Below, piece by piece: positions 1 to 6,448 of a DNA stretch of 8,672 nt. A model generated the notes under the pieces. It had not been told where the DNA came from. It was given only the letters and a program-made list of their open reading frames with translations, and made no database searches. Numbering within the stretch: position 1 is the stretch's first letter; each line of letters starts with the position of its first letter. The position numbers and the translations under genes were made by a program. Origin of the DNA: Spirochaetales bacterium (GTDB lineage: Bacteria > Spirochaetota > Spirochaetia > Sphaerochaetales > Sphaerochaetaceae); assembly GCA_012519125.1 (NCBI GenBank), contig JAAYQY010000057.1, forward strand, positions 1 to 8,672, written 5' to 3'.

Positions 1-1280
1 CCACCGTCCTTCGCGGTGTACAGAATGGCAAGACAGTTGAACAGTATCGCACCATCAACTCGGTCAGTCGCTGCCTCAACCCGTACAAGGCCGAGGATAG
101 GGCCGAGTATCTCAAGCTTGCCGAAAGCGAGGACCTCCGCTTCATCGTTTCCAACACTACCGAGGCAGGCATCGCCTACCATAGTGGAGATAGCCTTGAG
201 GATGAGATGCAGGTCTCCTTCCCGGCAAAGGTCTGTTCGTTCCTCTACAAGCGCTACCAGGCATTCGCAGGAGATCTGAGCAAGGGCCTGATCGTAATCC
301 CCTGTGAACTCATCGACAAGAACGGAGACAACCTGAAGCGGATCGTCAAGCAGTATGCCCAGGAGTGGAAGCTTGAGGAAGGCTTTTCCACCTGGATCGA
401 CGAGGCGTGCGACTTCTGCAACTCCTTGGTCGACCGCATCGTTCCCGGCTATCCGAGAGCGGAAGCCGAGGCACTGTGCACCAAGCTCGGCTATCAGGAC
501 AACCTGCTTGACTCAGCGGAGATCTTCCACCTCTGGGTCATCGAGTGCCACAAGAACTTCCACGAAGATGAGCTTCCGTTCAACAAGGCTGGACTGAACG
601 TAGTCTGGACCGATGATATGAGCTTCTACCGCACCCGCAAGGTGCGCATCCTCAATGGTGCACACACCATGAGCGTACTTGCCGCCTACCAGGCAGGGCT
701 GAACACCGTTCAGGACTGCATCGCCGACAAGGCATTGCTCTACCCCTTCATGCACAGTGGAATCTTCGAAGAGATCATTCCTTCGATGGATGGTTCGAAA
801 ACGGAGCTGGAAGCCTATGCTGCGGATGTATTGGAACGTTTTGAGAACCCGTACAACCCGCACCAGCTGCTCTCCATCTCCCTGAACTCGATCTCCAAGT
901 TCAAGACTCGAAATCTTCCTTCCTTGCTGGGCTACTATGAAAAGAAGGGTACGCTTCCCAAACGTCTGGTCTTTGCTCTCTCCGCCCTGATCAGCTTCTA
1001 CGAGGGCACCGAATTCGAGGGAGCGGCACTGAAAGGAACAAGAGGAAATGAAACCTACCTCATCCAAGATGACAACGAGGTACTCTCCTTCTTCGCCGAA
1101 CTCTACAAGCAGGGTGGAAGTGCCGAACAGAAGGCAGACCGTCTTGCGAAGGCCGTACTCTCCAACCAGAAGTGGTGGGCCCAGGATCTGAGTGCAGTTC
1201 CCGGCCTCACCAATCTAGTGAAAGCCAATCTGCAGTCCATCTTCAGTGTCGGTATGACCGAGGCCCTCAAGGCCCTTTGA
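1..1280 (+). CDS. uxaB: Tagaturonate reductase (altronate oxidoreductase), 5' partial
   Basis: NAD(H)-dependent enzyme of the mannitol dehydrogenase family. It interconverts D-tagaturonate and D-altronate in the cytoplasm, the second step of galacturonate breakdown. The frame is open from base 3, before the first in-frame ATG at 207, so 207 is an internal Met and the gene enters from the left edge. About 425 residues are visible. Compared from memory with the roughly 483-residue E. coli UxaB, about 70 N-terminal residues carrying the glycine-rich nucleotide loop lie outside the window. Visible family marks are FIVSNTTEAGI (bases about 150-182), VIPCELIDKNG (bases 294-326), and the catalytic pattern K-x4-N-x2-H in KVRILNGAH, with Lys at 639-641, Asn at 654-656 and His at 663-665. 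Further marks are NPYNPHQLLSISLNSISKF and, near the end, WWAQDLSAVPGL. It is the first visible gene of the operon; the uxaA ribosome binding site follows directly. Fructuronate reductase (UxuB) is the main alternative, but the SNTTEAGI region and the uxaA neighbour favour UxaB. Confidence 0.95.
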   Translation, partial: TVLRGVQNGKTVEQYRTINSVSRCLNPYKAEDRAEYLKLAESEDLRFIVSNTTEAGIAYHSGDSLEDEMQVSFPAKVCSFLYKRYQAFAGDLSKGLIVIPCELIDKNGDNLKRIVKQYAQEWKLEEGFSTWIDEACDFCNSLVDRIVPGYPRAEAEALCTKLGYQDNLLDSAEIFHLWVIECHKNFHEDELPFNKAGLNVVWTDDMSFYRTRKVRILNGAHTMSVLAAYQAGLNTVQDCIADKALLYPFMHSGIFEEIIPSMDGSKTELEAYAADVLERFENPYNPHQLLSISLNSISKFKTRNLPSLLGYYEKKGTLPKRLVFALSALISFYEGTEFEGAALKGTRGNETYLIQDDNEVLSFFAELYKQGGSAEQKADRLAKAVLSNQKWWAQDLSAVPGLTNLVKANLQSIFSVGMTEALKAL

Positions 1281-1292
1281 AAAGGAGAATCC

Positions 1293-2819
1293 ATGCAGAC
1301 CTATTCTTTTGTAAAAGTACACCCGGAAGATTCGGTGGCGGTTGCCGTCCAGAATCTTGCCGCATCCACCGTTGTTGAGCTTGATGGAAATTCCATCACC
1401 CTCGCTTCCGACATCCCCTTCGGCCACAAGTTTGCCATCAAGCCGATTGCCAAGGGCCAGCCGATCATCAAGTACGGCGCTCCCATCGGCTCAGCTGTCT
1501 CAGATATCGCCATCGGTGAGCATGTCCATGCTTCCAACATCAGGACGTTGCTCTCTGAGAAGGCTGAATACCACTACGACCGTTCTCTTTCTGAACTCTT
1601 CCAAGAGAAGGCAAAAGAACGGCAGAAAAAGTGGGAGGGAAAGGTTCCTACCATCAAGGCGTTCCGTCGTGAAAACGGAAAGGTAGGCATCCGCAATGAG
1701 CTGTGGATTGTCCCCACGGTAGGCTGCGTGAACAAGATTGCCGAGAACCTCGTTGCCTGGGCCAACACCAACCTGGCAAAGACTGAGTTCTTTGACGGCA
1801 TCCATGTATGGGCACACCCCTATGGGTGCTCCCAGCTTGGTGATGACCACGAAGCAACCCGCACCATCCTCTCCGACCTGGTCCACCATCCCAATGCGGG
1901 GGCGGTTCTGGTACTCTCGTTGGGTTGTGAGAACAACACCCCCGAATCCTTCCGTGCCCTGGTCGGCAAGGTGGACGAGAAGCGCGTTCGCTTCCTCACC
2001 ACCCAGGAAGTCAGTGATGAACTGCTGGAGAGCAAGAAGATTCTCAGCGATCTGTATGAGGTGATGAGGCAGGACAAACGCGAAGAGGTAGGGATGGACA
2101 ATCTGGTCGTCGGGTTCAAGTGCGGCGGCTCGGATGGACTGAGCGGCATCACCGCCAATCCGCTGGTGGGCAGGTTCTGCGACGAACTCACCGCCATGGG
2201 AGGAACAGGCTTGCTGACCGAGGTCCCCGAGATGTTCGGTGCCGAGCAGCTGCTGATGAACCGTGCAGCAAATGAGCAAGTCTACGCACAGACGGTCAAG
2301 CTGATCGACGACTTCAAGCAGTACTTCGTCAAGCATGAACAGGTTGTGTATGAAAACCCTTCCCCGGGAAACAAGGCTGGAGGAATTTCCACCCTCGAAG
2401 ACAAGAGCCTGGGATGCATCCAGAAGGGCGGACAGGCCGTGATTACCGACATCCTCGACTATGGACAGCGCGTTGAGAAGCGTGGGCTTAATCTGCTTTC
2501 AGGTCCGGGCAATGACATTGTGTCCACCACAGCCCTTACCGCTGCAGGCTGCCACATCATTCTCTTCACCACCGGTAGGGGCACCCCGCTTGGCGCTCCG
2601 GTACCGACCGTAAAGATTTCCAGCAATAGTGAACTTGCTGCAAAGAAGCCGAACTGGATCGACTTCAATGCGGGAAGATTGCTGGTTGAAGAATCCGATT
2701 CCGTACTTGCAGACTTCATCTCCATGATCAAGGATATTGCAAGTGGGAAGACATTGACCAAGAATGAAGAAAACGGGTACGCAGAGATTTCGCTGTTCAA
2801 GGATGGGGTAATCCTCTAG
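1293..2819 (+). CDS. uxaA: Altronate dehydratase
   Basis: Dehydrates D-altronate to 2-keto-3-deoxy-D-gluconate, step three of the galacturonate isomerase pathway. It belongs to the UxaA/GarD family, which is iron-dependent. At 508 residues it is close to the family length of about 495. Residues about 7-82 form the N-terminal SAF domain. The catalytic domain starts near residue 120 with FRRENGKVGIRNELWIVPTV. It carries the family blocks HPYGCSQLGDDHEATR (175-190), LSLGCENN (209-215), VGFKCGGSDGLSGITANPL (273-291), PSPGNKAGGISTLEDKSLGC (356-375) and GRGTPLGAPVPTVKIS (428-443). Cys145, Cys179, Cys212, Cys277 and Cys375 fall in conserved blocks and are candidate metal or active-site residues. The start is supported by AAGGAG at 1282-1287, six bases ahead of the ATG. 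It lies 12 bases after uxaB and 24 before uxaC, so the genes are probably cotranscribed. Both domains are intact, with no sign of frameshift. Galactarate dehydratase GarD is the alternative; the uxaB/uxaC context decides for altronate. Confidence 0.96.
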   Translation: MQTYSFVKVHPEDSVAVAVQNLAASTVVELDGNSITLASDIPFGHKFAIKPIAKGQPIIKYGAPIGSAVSDIAIGEHVHASNIRTLLSEKAEYHYDRSLSELFQEKAKERQKKWEGKVPTIKAFRRENGKVGIRNELWIVPTVGCVNKIAENLVAWANTNLAKTEFFDGIHVWAHPYGCSQLGDDHEATRTILSDLVHHPNAGAVLVLSLGCENNTPESFRALVGKVDEKRVRFLTTQEVSDELLESKKILSDLYEVMRQDKREEVGMDNLVVGFKCGGSDGLSGITANPLVGRFCDELTAMGGTGLLTEVPEMFGAEQLLMNRAANEQVYAQTVKLIDDFKQYFVKHEQVVYENPSPGNKAGGISTLEDKSLGCIQKGGQAVITDILDYGQRVEKRGLNLLSGPGNDIVSTTALTAAGCHIILFTTGRGTPLGAPVPTVKISSNSELAAKKPNWIDFNAGRLLVEESDSVLADFISMIKDIASGKTLTKNEENGYAEISLFKDGVIL

Positions 2820-2843
2820 GACACAACACAAAGGAGACACGAT

Positions 2844-4247
2844 ATGAAACCATTTATGGATGAAAATTTTTTGCTGCAAACCAAAACGGCACAAGCGCTC
2901 TACCACGAGCATGCCAAGAACGAGATGATCTTCGACTATCACTGCCATCTCAATCCCAGTGAGATTGCAAACAACAAGCGCTTTACCACCATCACCGATG
3001 CATGGCTGGGCGGAGACCACTACAAGTGGCGAATGATGCGTGCGAACGGCACCCCGGAGGCTTTGGTAACCGGCAAGGATGCCGACCCCTATGATAAGTT
3101 CCTCGCGTGGGCCGCCACCATGGAGAACTGCTTGGGAAACCCCCTGTACCACTGGACCCATCTTGAACTGCAGCGCTATTTCGGAATCAAGGAAGTGTTG
3201 AACACCAAGAACGCAAAGGCCATCTATGAAGAGGCCAACCACCAATTCAAGGTGAACGAGAATCTTTCGGTGAAGGGCATCATGAAGCAGTTCAAGGTCT
3301 ATGCGGTGGGTACCACCGACGACCCGGCAGACGACTTGGTCTACCACCAGCAGATTGCCTCCCAGAAAGACTTCCCTTCGAAAGTCATCCCCTCCTTCCG
3401 TCCGGACAAGGCACTGGCTATCGAAAAGGAGACCTTCGTTTCCTACATCGAAGCCCTTGCAAAGGCGAGTGGAAAGAAGATTGAGATGGCAACCGATGTG
3501 GTTGATGCACTGATCAATCGCCTCGATTTCTTTGTGAGCATGGGCTGCAAGGCCTCTGACCACGCCCTGATCACTGCGCCGTCTATCTTCAAGAGTGAGA
3601 GCGAAGTCAATGCAATCTATGCAAAGAAGCTCGCCGGAGCGACGCTCAGCGAAGTGGAAGTGGAAGCCTACAAGACCTTCGTGCTCACCCATCTTGCGCG
3701 TGCCTACGCAAAGCGGGACATCGCAATGCAGCTGCACTTTGCCTCCATCAGAGACAACAATGGCCTCATGTTCAAGGCACTCGGACCCGATACCGGCTAC
3801 GATGCCTCCCATGACAAGGAGCTTGCCCAGGGCTTGAGCGCATTCCTGAACAATCTCTCCCAAACCGGCGAGGTTCCCAAGACCATTCTCTATACCCTGA
3901 ATCCGAAAGACTACTATACCCTTGCAACGCTCATGGGTTGTTATCAGGATGGGATTCCGGGCAAGATGCAACTCGGATCGGCTTGGTGGTTCGCTGACCA
4001 CAAGGACGGAATGGAAGAGCAGATGAAGCTGCTCGGCAACGTCGGCTTGCTCCCGCGTTTCATCGGCATGCTTACCGACAGCCGCTCCTTCCTCTCCTAC
4101 TCCCGTCATGAGTATTTCAGGAGAATCTTGTGCAATATCTTCGGCACGTGGGCTGAAGAAGGGGAAATCCCCAACGATATGGATATGCTTGGCAACGTGG
4201 TGAGAAACATCTCCTTCGGCAATGCCAAGGCATACTTTGAGGGGTAA
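2844..4247 (+). CDS. uxaC: Uronate (glucuronate/galacturonate) isomerase
   Basis: Interconverts D-galacturonate with D-tagaturonate and D-glucuronate with D-fructuronate, the entry step of the pathway. It is a cytoplasmic member of the amidohydrolase-superfamily TIM barrel. The length of 467 residues matches the family (about 470). The first-strand metal motif DYHCHL is at residues 31-36 (His33 and His35). Other family blocks are GGDHYKWRMMRANG (57-70), NPLYHWTHLELQRYFGI (99-115), SFRPDKA (184-190), CKASDHAL (235-242), MQLHFASIRDNN (295-306), and a C-terminal run of TDSRSFLSYSRHEYFRRIL (411-429) with EGEIPND (439-445). One oddity is WWFADHKDGM at 381-390, where I remember the family as WWFND, so Ala384 replaces Asn. 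The start has AAGGAG at 2831-2836. The end of the gene, GAG GGG TAA, also supplies the ribosome binding site for the regulator 4 bases downstream. It shares the operon with uxaB and uxaA, together converting galacturonate to KDG. Confidence 0.97.
   Translation: MKPFMDENFLLQTKTAQALYHEHAKNEMIFDYHCHLNPSEIANNKRFTTITDAWLGGDHYKWRMMRANGTPEALVTGKDADPYDKFLAWAATMENCLGNPLYHWTHLELQRYFGIKEVLNTKNAKAIYEEANHQFKVNENLSVKGIMKQFKVYAVGTTDDPADDLVYHQQIASQKDFPSKVIPSFRPDKALAIEKETFVSYIEALAKASGKKIEMATDVVDALINRLDFFVSMGCKASDHALITAPSIFKSESEVNAIYAKKLAGATLSEVEVEAYKTFVLTHLARAYAKRDIAMQLHFASIRDNNGLMFKALGPDTGYDASHDKELAQGLSAFLNNLSQTGEVPKTILYTLNPKDYYTLATLMGCYQDGIPGKMQLGSAWWFADHKDGMEEQMKLLGNVGLLPRFIGMLTDSRSFLSYSRHEYFRRILCNIFGTWAEEGEIPNDMDMLGNVVRNISFGNAKAYFEG
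4239..4244 (+). promoter_or_regulatory. Ribosome binding site of the IclR regulator, inside the end of uxaC
   Basis: GAGGGG, the last two sense codons of uxaC, sits seven bases before the ATG at 4252. An upstream in-frame ATG at 4222 lies within uxaC and has no comparable site, so 4252 is the better start. The arrangement suggests translational coupling of the regulator to uxaC. Confidence 0.65.
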
Positions 4248-4251
4248 GGCG

Positions 4252-5040
4252 ATGGGAAAGAAAGAGACTGAGACAGGAAGCGACAAACAACAGACAAGCG
4301 GGGTCATCAGAACCATTGCAATCCTTGAGACACTATCCAGGCATCAGAGCATCAATCTGGAGAGTCTTGCCAAGGAGACCAAGTTGCCAAAAGCCACCCT
4401 CCTCAGATTTCTTTCCACCCTGGTCTCGCTCGGCTATGTATACCGGGACCCCAGCGATCTCTACAGCCTAACGCTGAAGATGTTCAGTGTCGGGTCCCAT
4501 GGCCTTGAGCATATCGACCTGATCCATGTTGCCAACCCGATCGCCCAGCGTCTCTGTGACGAGTTGGGTGAGACGGTGCACATGGGGGTGAAAGAGGATA
4601 ACGAAGCTGTCTATGTACTGAAGAAGGAGTCCTCTTTCACCATCCGCATGTACAGCAGGGTTGGAAAGACCATCCCGCTCTACTGCACCGCAATCGGGAA
4701 AATCATGCTCAGTGATCTGAGTGAGGAAGAACTGAAAAAGTATCTGGAGGCCATACACCTCAAACCGTTTACGCCAAACACCATCCAAGATCCGCAAAAG
4801 CTGAACGAGGAGTTGAAGCAGATCCGTAAGCAAGGGTGGGCCTCGGACAACGAGGAACATGAGATGGGGACGCTGTGCCTCGGTGCTCCCATCCGCGACT
4901 ATACCGGCAAGGTAGTAGCTGCGATGAGTGTCTCCTGGCCTTTGTTCAGGTTCAATCCTGAGGAGCAGAAACGCATCACATGTTCGATCACCGATGCCTG
5001 TGAAGGACTTTCCAGACTCCTGGGCTGGACAAACGTGTAG
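4252..5040 (+). CDS. IclR-family transcriptional regulator, KdgR-like
   Basis: DNA-binding regulator of the IclR family and the probable local controller of the uronate operon. With the start at 4252 it has 262 residues, the usual length (E. coli KdgR about 263). A short polar N-terminus precedes a winged helix-turn-helix at about residues 17-72; the recognition helix lies around LPKATLLRFLSTL (45-57), followed by GYVYRDPSDLYSLTLKMF in the wing. Residues about 80-255 are the GAF-like effector domain, with IRMYSRVGKTIPLYCTAIGK (131-150) and GWASDNEEHEMGTLCLGAPI (195-214). These blocks closely resemble the corresponding parts of KdgR as I remember it (RMYSRIG, PLYSTAIGK, GEDNEEQEEG). KdgR binds 2-keto-3-deoxygluconate, the product of UxaA, so a KDG-responsive repressor is a good inference; the ligand is not proven by sequence. 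It is the last gene of the operon, 4 bases after uxaC, and would be autoregulated. Its operator is probably upstream of uxaB, outside the window. Confidence 0.93.
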   Translation: MGKKETETGSDKQQTSGVIRTIAILETLSRHQSINLESLAKETKLPKATLLRFLSTLVSLGYVYRDPSDLYSLTLKMFSVGSHGLEHIDLIHVANPIAQRLCDELGETVHMGVKEDNEAVYVLKKESSFTIRMYSRVGKTIPLYCTAIGKIMLSDLSEEELKKYLEAIHLKPFTPNTIQDPQKLNEELKQIRKQGWASDNEEHEMGTLCLGAPIRDYTGKVVAAMSVSWPLFRFNPEEQKRITCSITDACEGLSRLLGWTNV

Positions 5041-5050
5041 AAACAAACCA

Positions 5051-5080
5051 CATCCCTGAGAAATCGGGGATGTTCTTTTT
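5051..5080 (+). terminator. Intrinsic terminator of the uxaB-uxaA-uxaC-iclR operon
   Basis: A nine-base stem CATCCCTGA / TCGGGGATG (5051-5059 with 5064-5072, one T-G wobble) closes a GAAA tetraloop at 5060-5063. It is followed by TTCTTTTT at 5073-5080. It begins 11 bases after the regulator's stop and separates the uronate operon from the oxidoreductase unit. Confidence 0.93.
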
Positions 5081-5113
5081 CACAAGGCTAGGCTACCATC
5101 TGGGTACAGGAGG
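5071..5113 (+). promoter_or_regulatory. Possible weak promoter and strong ribosome binding site for the oxidoreductase-cupin unit
   Basis: A terminator lies just upstream, so a start signal is expected in this 40-base stretch. The best -10 candidate is TACCAT at 5094-5099, with no good -35 at normal spacing (TGTTCT at 5071-5076 is poor). The ribosome binding site AGGAGG at 5108-5113 is strong and fixes the ATG at 5120. If the -10 is real, the leader is only about 14 bases. Readthrough from the uronate operon or an activator-dependent promoter are alternatives. Confidence 0.25.
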
Positions 5114-5119
5114 ATTTCC

Positions 5120-6097
5120 ATGCAACAGATCCGATGGGGAATGATTGGATGCGGTTCAGTTACCGAGGTAAAGAGCGGACCAGGCTTTCAGAAAGCAGAA
5201 GGCTCCTCCTTGGTGGCAGTAATGCGGCGTAACGGGGAACTGGCGGCCGACTATGCACGACGCCATGGAGTGCCGAAGCACTATGATGATGCCCAAGCCC
5301 TCATTGATGATCCTGAGGTGGATGCCATCTACCTAGCCACACCACCCAATTCCCACTATGACTATGCGCTCCGAGCTGCTGCTGCAGGCAAGCCTGTCTA
5401 CTGTGAAAAACCCATGGGACTCAATGCTGAGCAGAGCAGAAAGATGGTCGAAGCCTGTAAAGAAGCAGGAGTCCCCCTCTTTTGTGCCTACTATCGCAGA
5501 GCCCTTCCAAAATATCTTCAGGTGAAAGAGCTCATCGATTCCGGTCACTTGGGTCCGGTTCGTTCTGTGCATATCCTGATGCAGCAGACGATCAAGGAAG
5601 AGGATTACAAGGACGGAGGCATCTGGAGAGTCAATCCAGAGATAAGTGGAGGAGGCAAGTTCCACGATGTAGGGTCCCACGCCCTCGATCTCATCGACTG
5701 GCTCCTCGGCCCAATCGCTGAGGCCAATGGAGAGGGGCTGAACCAGAGCAGGACGTACCGAGCCGATGATGTGGTCTATGGCCGCTTCCGAACCGAATCA
5801 GGGGTTGCAGGGACCGGACAATGGTGCTTCAACACCTTCAAGGATGATGATAGGACAGAGATCTTGTTCGAGAAAGGCAAGCTCACCTACTCGGTATTGG
5901 ATATAGCCGCACCTCTTTTTTTGGAGACAGAGGCAGGAGTGCAAAGCATTGCGGTAAGTGCTCCGCCCATGCATGTTGCCCAGCCCTTGATCCAAACGGT
6001 AGTAAACCACCTCTTGGGAAAGGGAGTGTGTGAGAGCACAGGTGAGAGTGCACTGCGCACCGATATCATATTGGAAAAGCTTGCCGGCAAGGCATAA
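5120..6097 (+). CDS. Gfo/Idh/MocA-family NAD(P)-dependent oxidoreductase
   Basis: Predicted soluble sugar or polyol dehydrogenase; family members oxidise or reduce a hydroxyl of a sugar, inositol or sugar derivative with NAD(P). It has 325 residues, normal for the family. Residues 1-120 form the Rossmann domain, with GMIGCGSV at 7-14 in the nucleotide loop, ATPPNSHYDYA at 73-83, and the family EKP motif at 96-98 (Lys97 is the usual catalytic lysine). The C-terminal alpha/beta domain carries YYRRALPKYLQVKELIDSG (124-142) and GGGKFHDVGSHALDLIDWL (177-195); Asp183 and His187 are the probable catalytic pair. The start is set by AGGAGG at 5108-5113. The cupin gene follows after 9 bases, so the two are likely cotranscribed and may act on one compound. 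The substrate cannot be read from sequence. The location beside uronate genes suggests a sugar acid or keto-sugar, by inference only. Confidence 0.93.
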   Translation: MQQIRWGMIGCGSVTEVKSGPGFQKAEGSSLVAVMRRNGELAADYARRHGVPKHYDDAQALIDDPEVDAIYLATPPNSHYDYALRAAAAGKPVYCEKPMGLNAEQSRKMVEACKEAGVPLFCAYYRRALPKYLQVKELIDSGHLGPVRSVHILMQQTIKEEDYKDGGIWRVNPEISGGGKFHDVGSHALDLIDWLLGPIAEANGEGLNQSRTYRADDVVYGRFRTESGVAGTGQWCFNTFKDDDRTEILFEKGKLTYSVLDIAAPLFLETEAGVQSIAVSAPPMHVAQPLIQTVVNHLLGKGVCESTGESALRTDIILEKLAGKA

Positions 6098-6106
6098 GGA
6101 GAAATC

Positions 6107-6442
6107 ATGTTTGTATCCCATAGGAATGAGATAGAGAAAAAGAAGATATCAGAGACGATTACCAAGCAAGTGCTGGTTGGACCCCAACAGGGCTGGAAAG
6201 ATCATGTGATGCGTATGTTCACCTTGGAAAAGGGTGGCAAGGCCCCACACCATGCACATCCTTGGCAGCACATCATCTATGCAGTCGAAGGTGTGGGCAA
6301 CTTGCTGATGGATGGGAAGGACTATCCACTCACTGCGGGTTCGGTTGCCTATGTGCCCGACGATGTGGTGCATCAGGTCTCCAATGCAGGAGATGGCAAA
6401 TTCGTGTTCATCTGCATTGTTCCTGAACGGGGAGACCAGTAA
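6107..6442 (+). CDS. Small single-domain cupin, TM1459-like
   Basis: A 111-residue cytoplasmic beta-barrel protein. The two cupin motifs are clear: GGKAPHHAHPWQHIIYAVEG (43-62) and AGSVAYVPDDVVHQVSN (77-93). The likely metal ligands are His49, His51, His55 and His89, a four-histidine site in place of the usual three His plus Glu. Whole-length resemblance, from memory, is to Thermotoga TM1459, including VMRMFTLEKGG against VMRLFTVEPGG, the HPWxH spacing and a matching C-terminal end; TM1459 binds manganese and has no settled natural role. The cupin KdgF, which linearises unsaturated uronates, would also fit the context, but I remember its fourth ligand as a Gln one residue further along, so this protein does not match it exactly. 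The start has AAGGAG at 6096-6101, overlapping the stop of the oxidoreductase gene, which implies coupling. It converges with the permease gene, with 6 bases between stops. Confidence 0.9.
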   Translation: MFVSHRNEIEKKKISETITKQVLVGPQQGWKDHVMRMFTLEKGGKAPHHAHPWQHIIYAVEGVGNLLMDGKDYPLTAGSVAYVPDDVVHQVSNAGDGKFVFICIVPERGDQ

Positions 6443-6448
6443 CAGGAT

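Noticed and set aside
207..1280. ATG at 207 as the start of the tagaturonate reductase gene
   Set aside because: The same frame is open to the left edge and encodes conserved UxaB sequence (SNTTEAGI) before this Met; there is no ribosome binding site, so it is an internal methionine.
4222..4251. Upstream ATG at 4222 as the regulator start
   Set aside because: It lies inside uxaC without a Shine-Dalgarno sequence and adds a basic stretch not expected in IclR proteins; the ATG at 4252 is preceded by GAGGGG at good spacing.
2499..4316. 605-codon open frame on the minus strand, antisense to the end of uxaA, all of uxaC and the start of the regulator gene
   Set aside because: The plus-strand genes are certain from conserved motifs. 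The antisense translation is rich in His, Val, Cys and Gly without domain structure, as expected when codon bias removes antisense stops. No ribosome binding site or family resemblance is seen.
5079..5084. TTCACA as the -35 of the oxidoreductase promoter
   Set aside because: It is close to consensus, but the sequence 15-18 bases downstream (around GGGTAC) has no -10, and it is only nine bases from the better -10 candidate.
5916..5922. Run of seven T in the oxidoreductase gene as a programmed slippage site
   Set aside because: The frame is intact across it, the protein continues with family-like sequence, and there is no downstream structure or alternative product to suggest programmed frameshifting.
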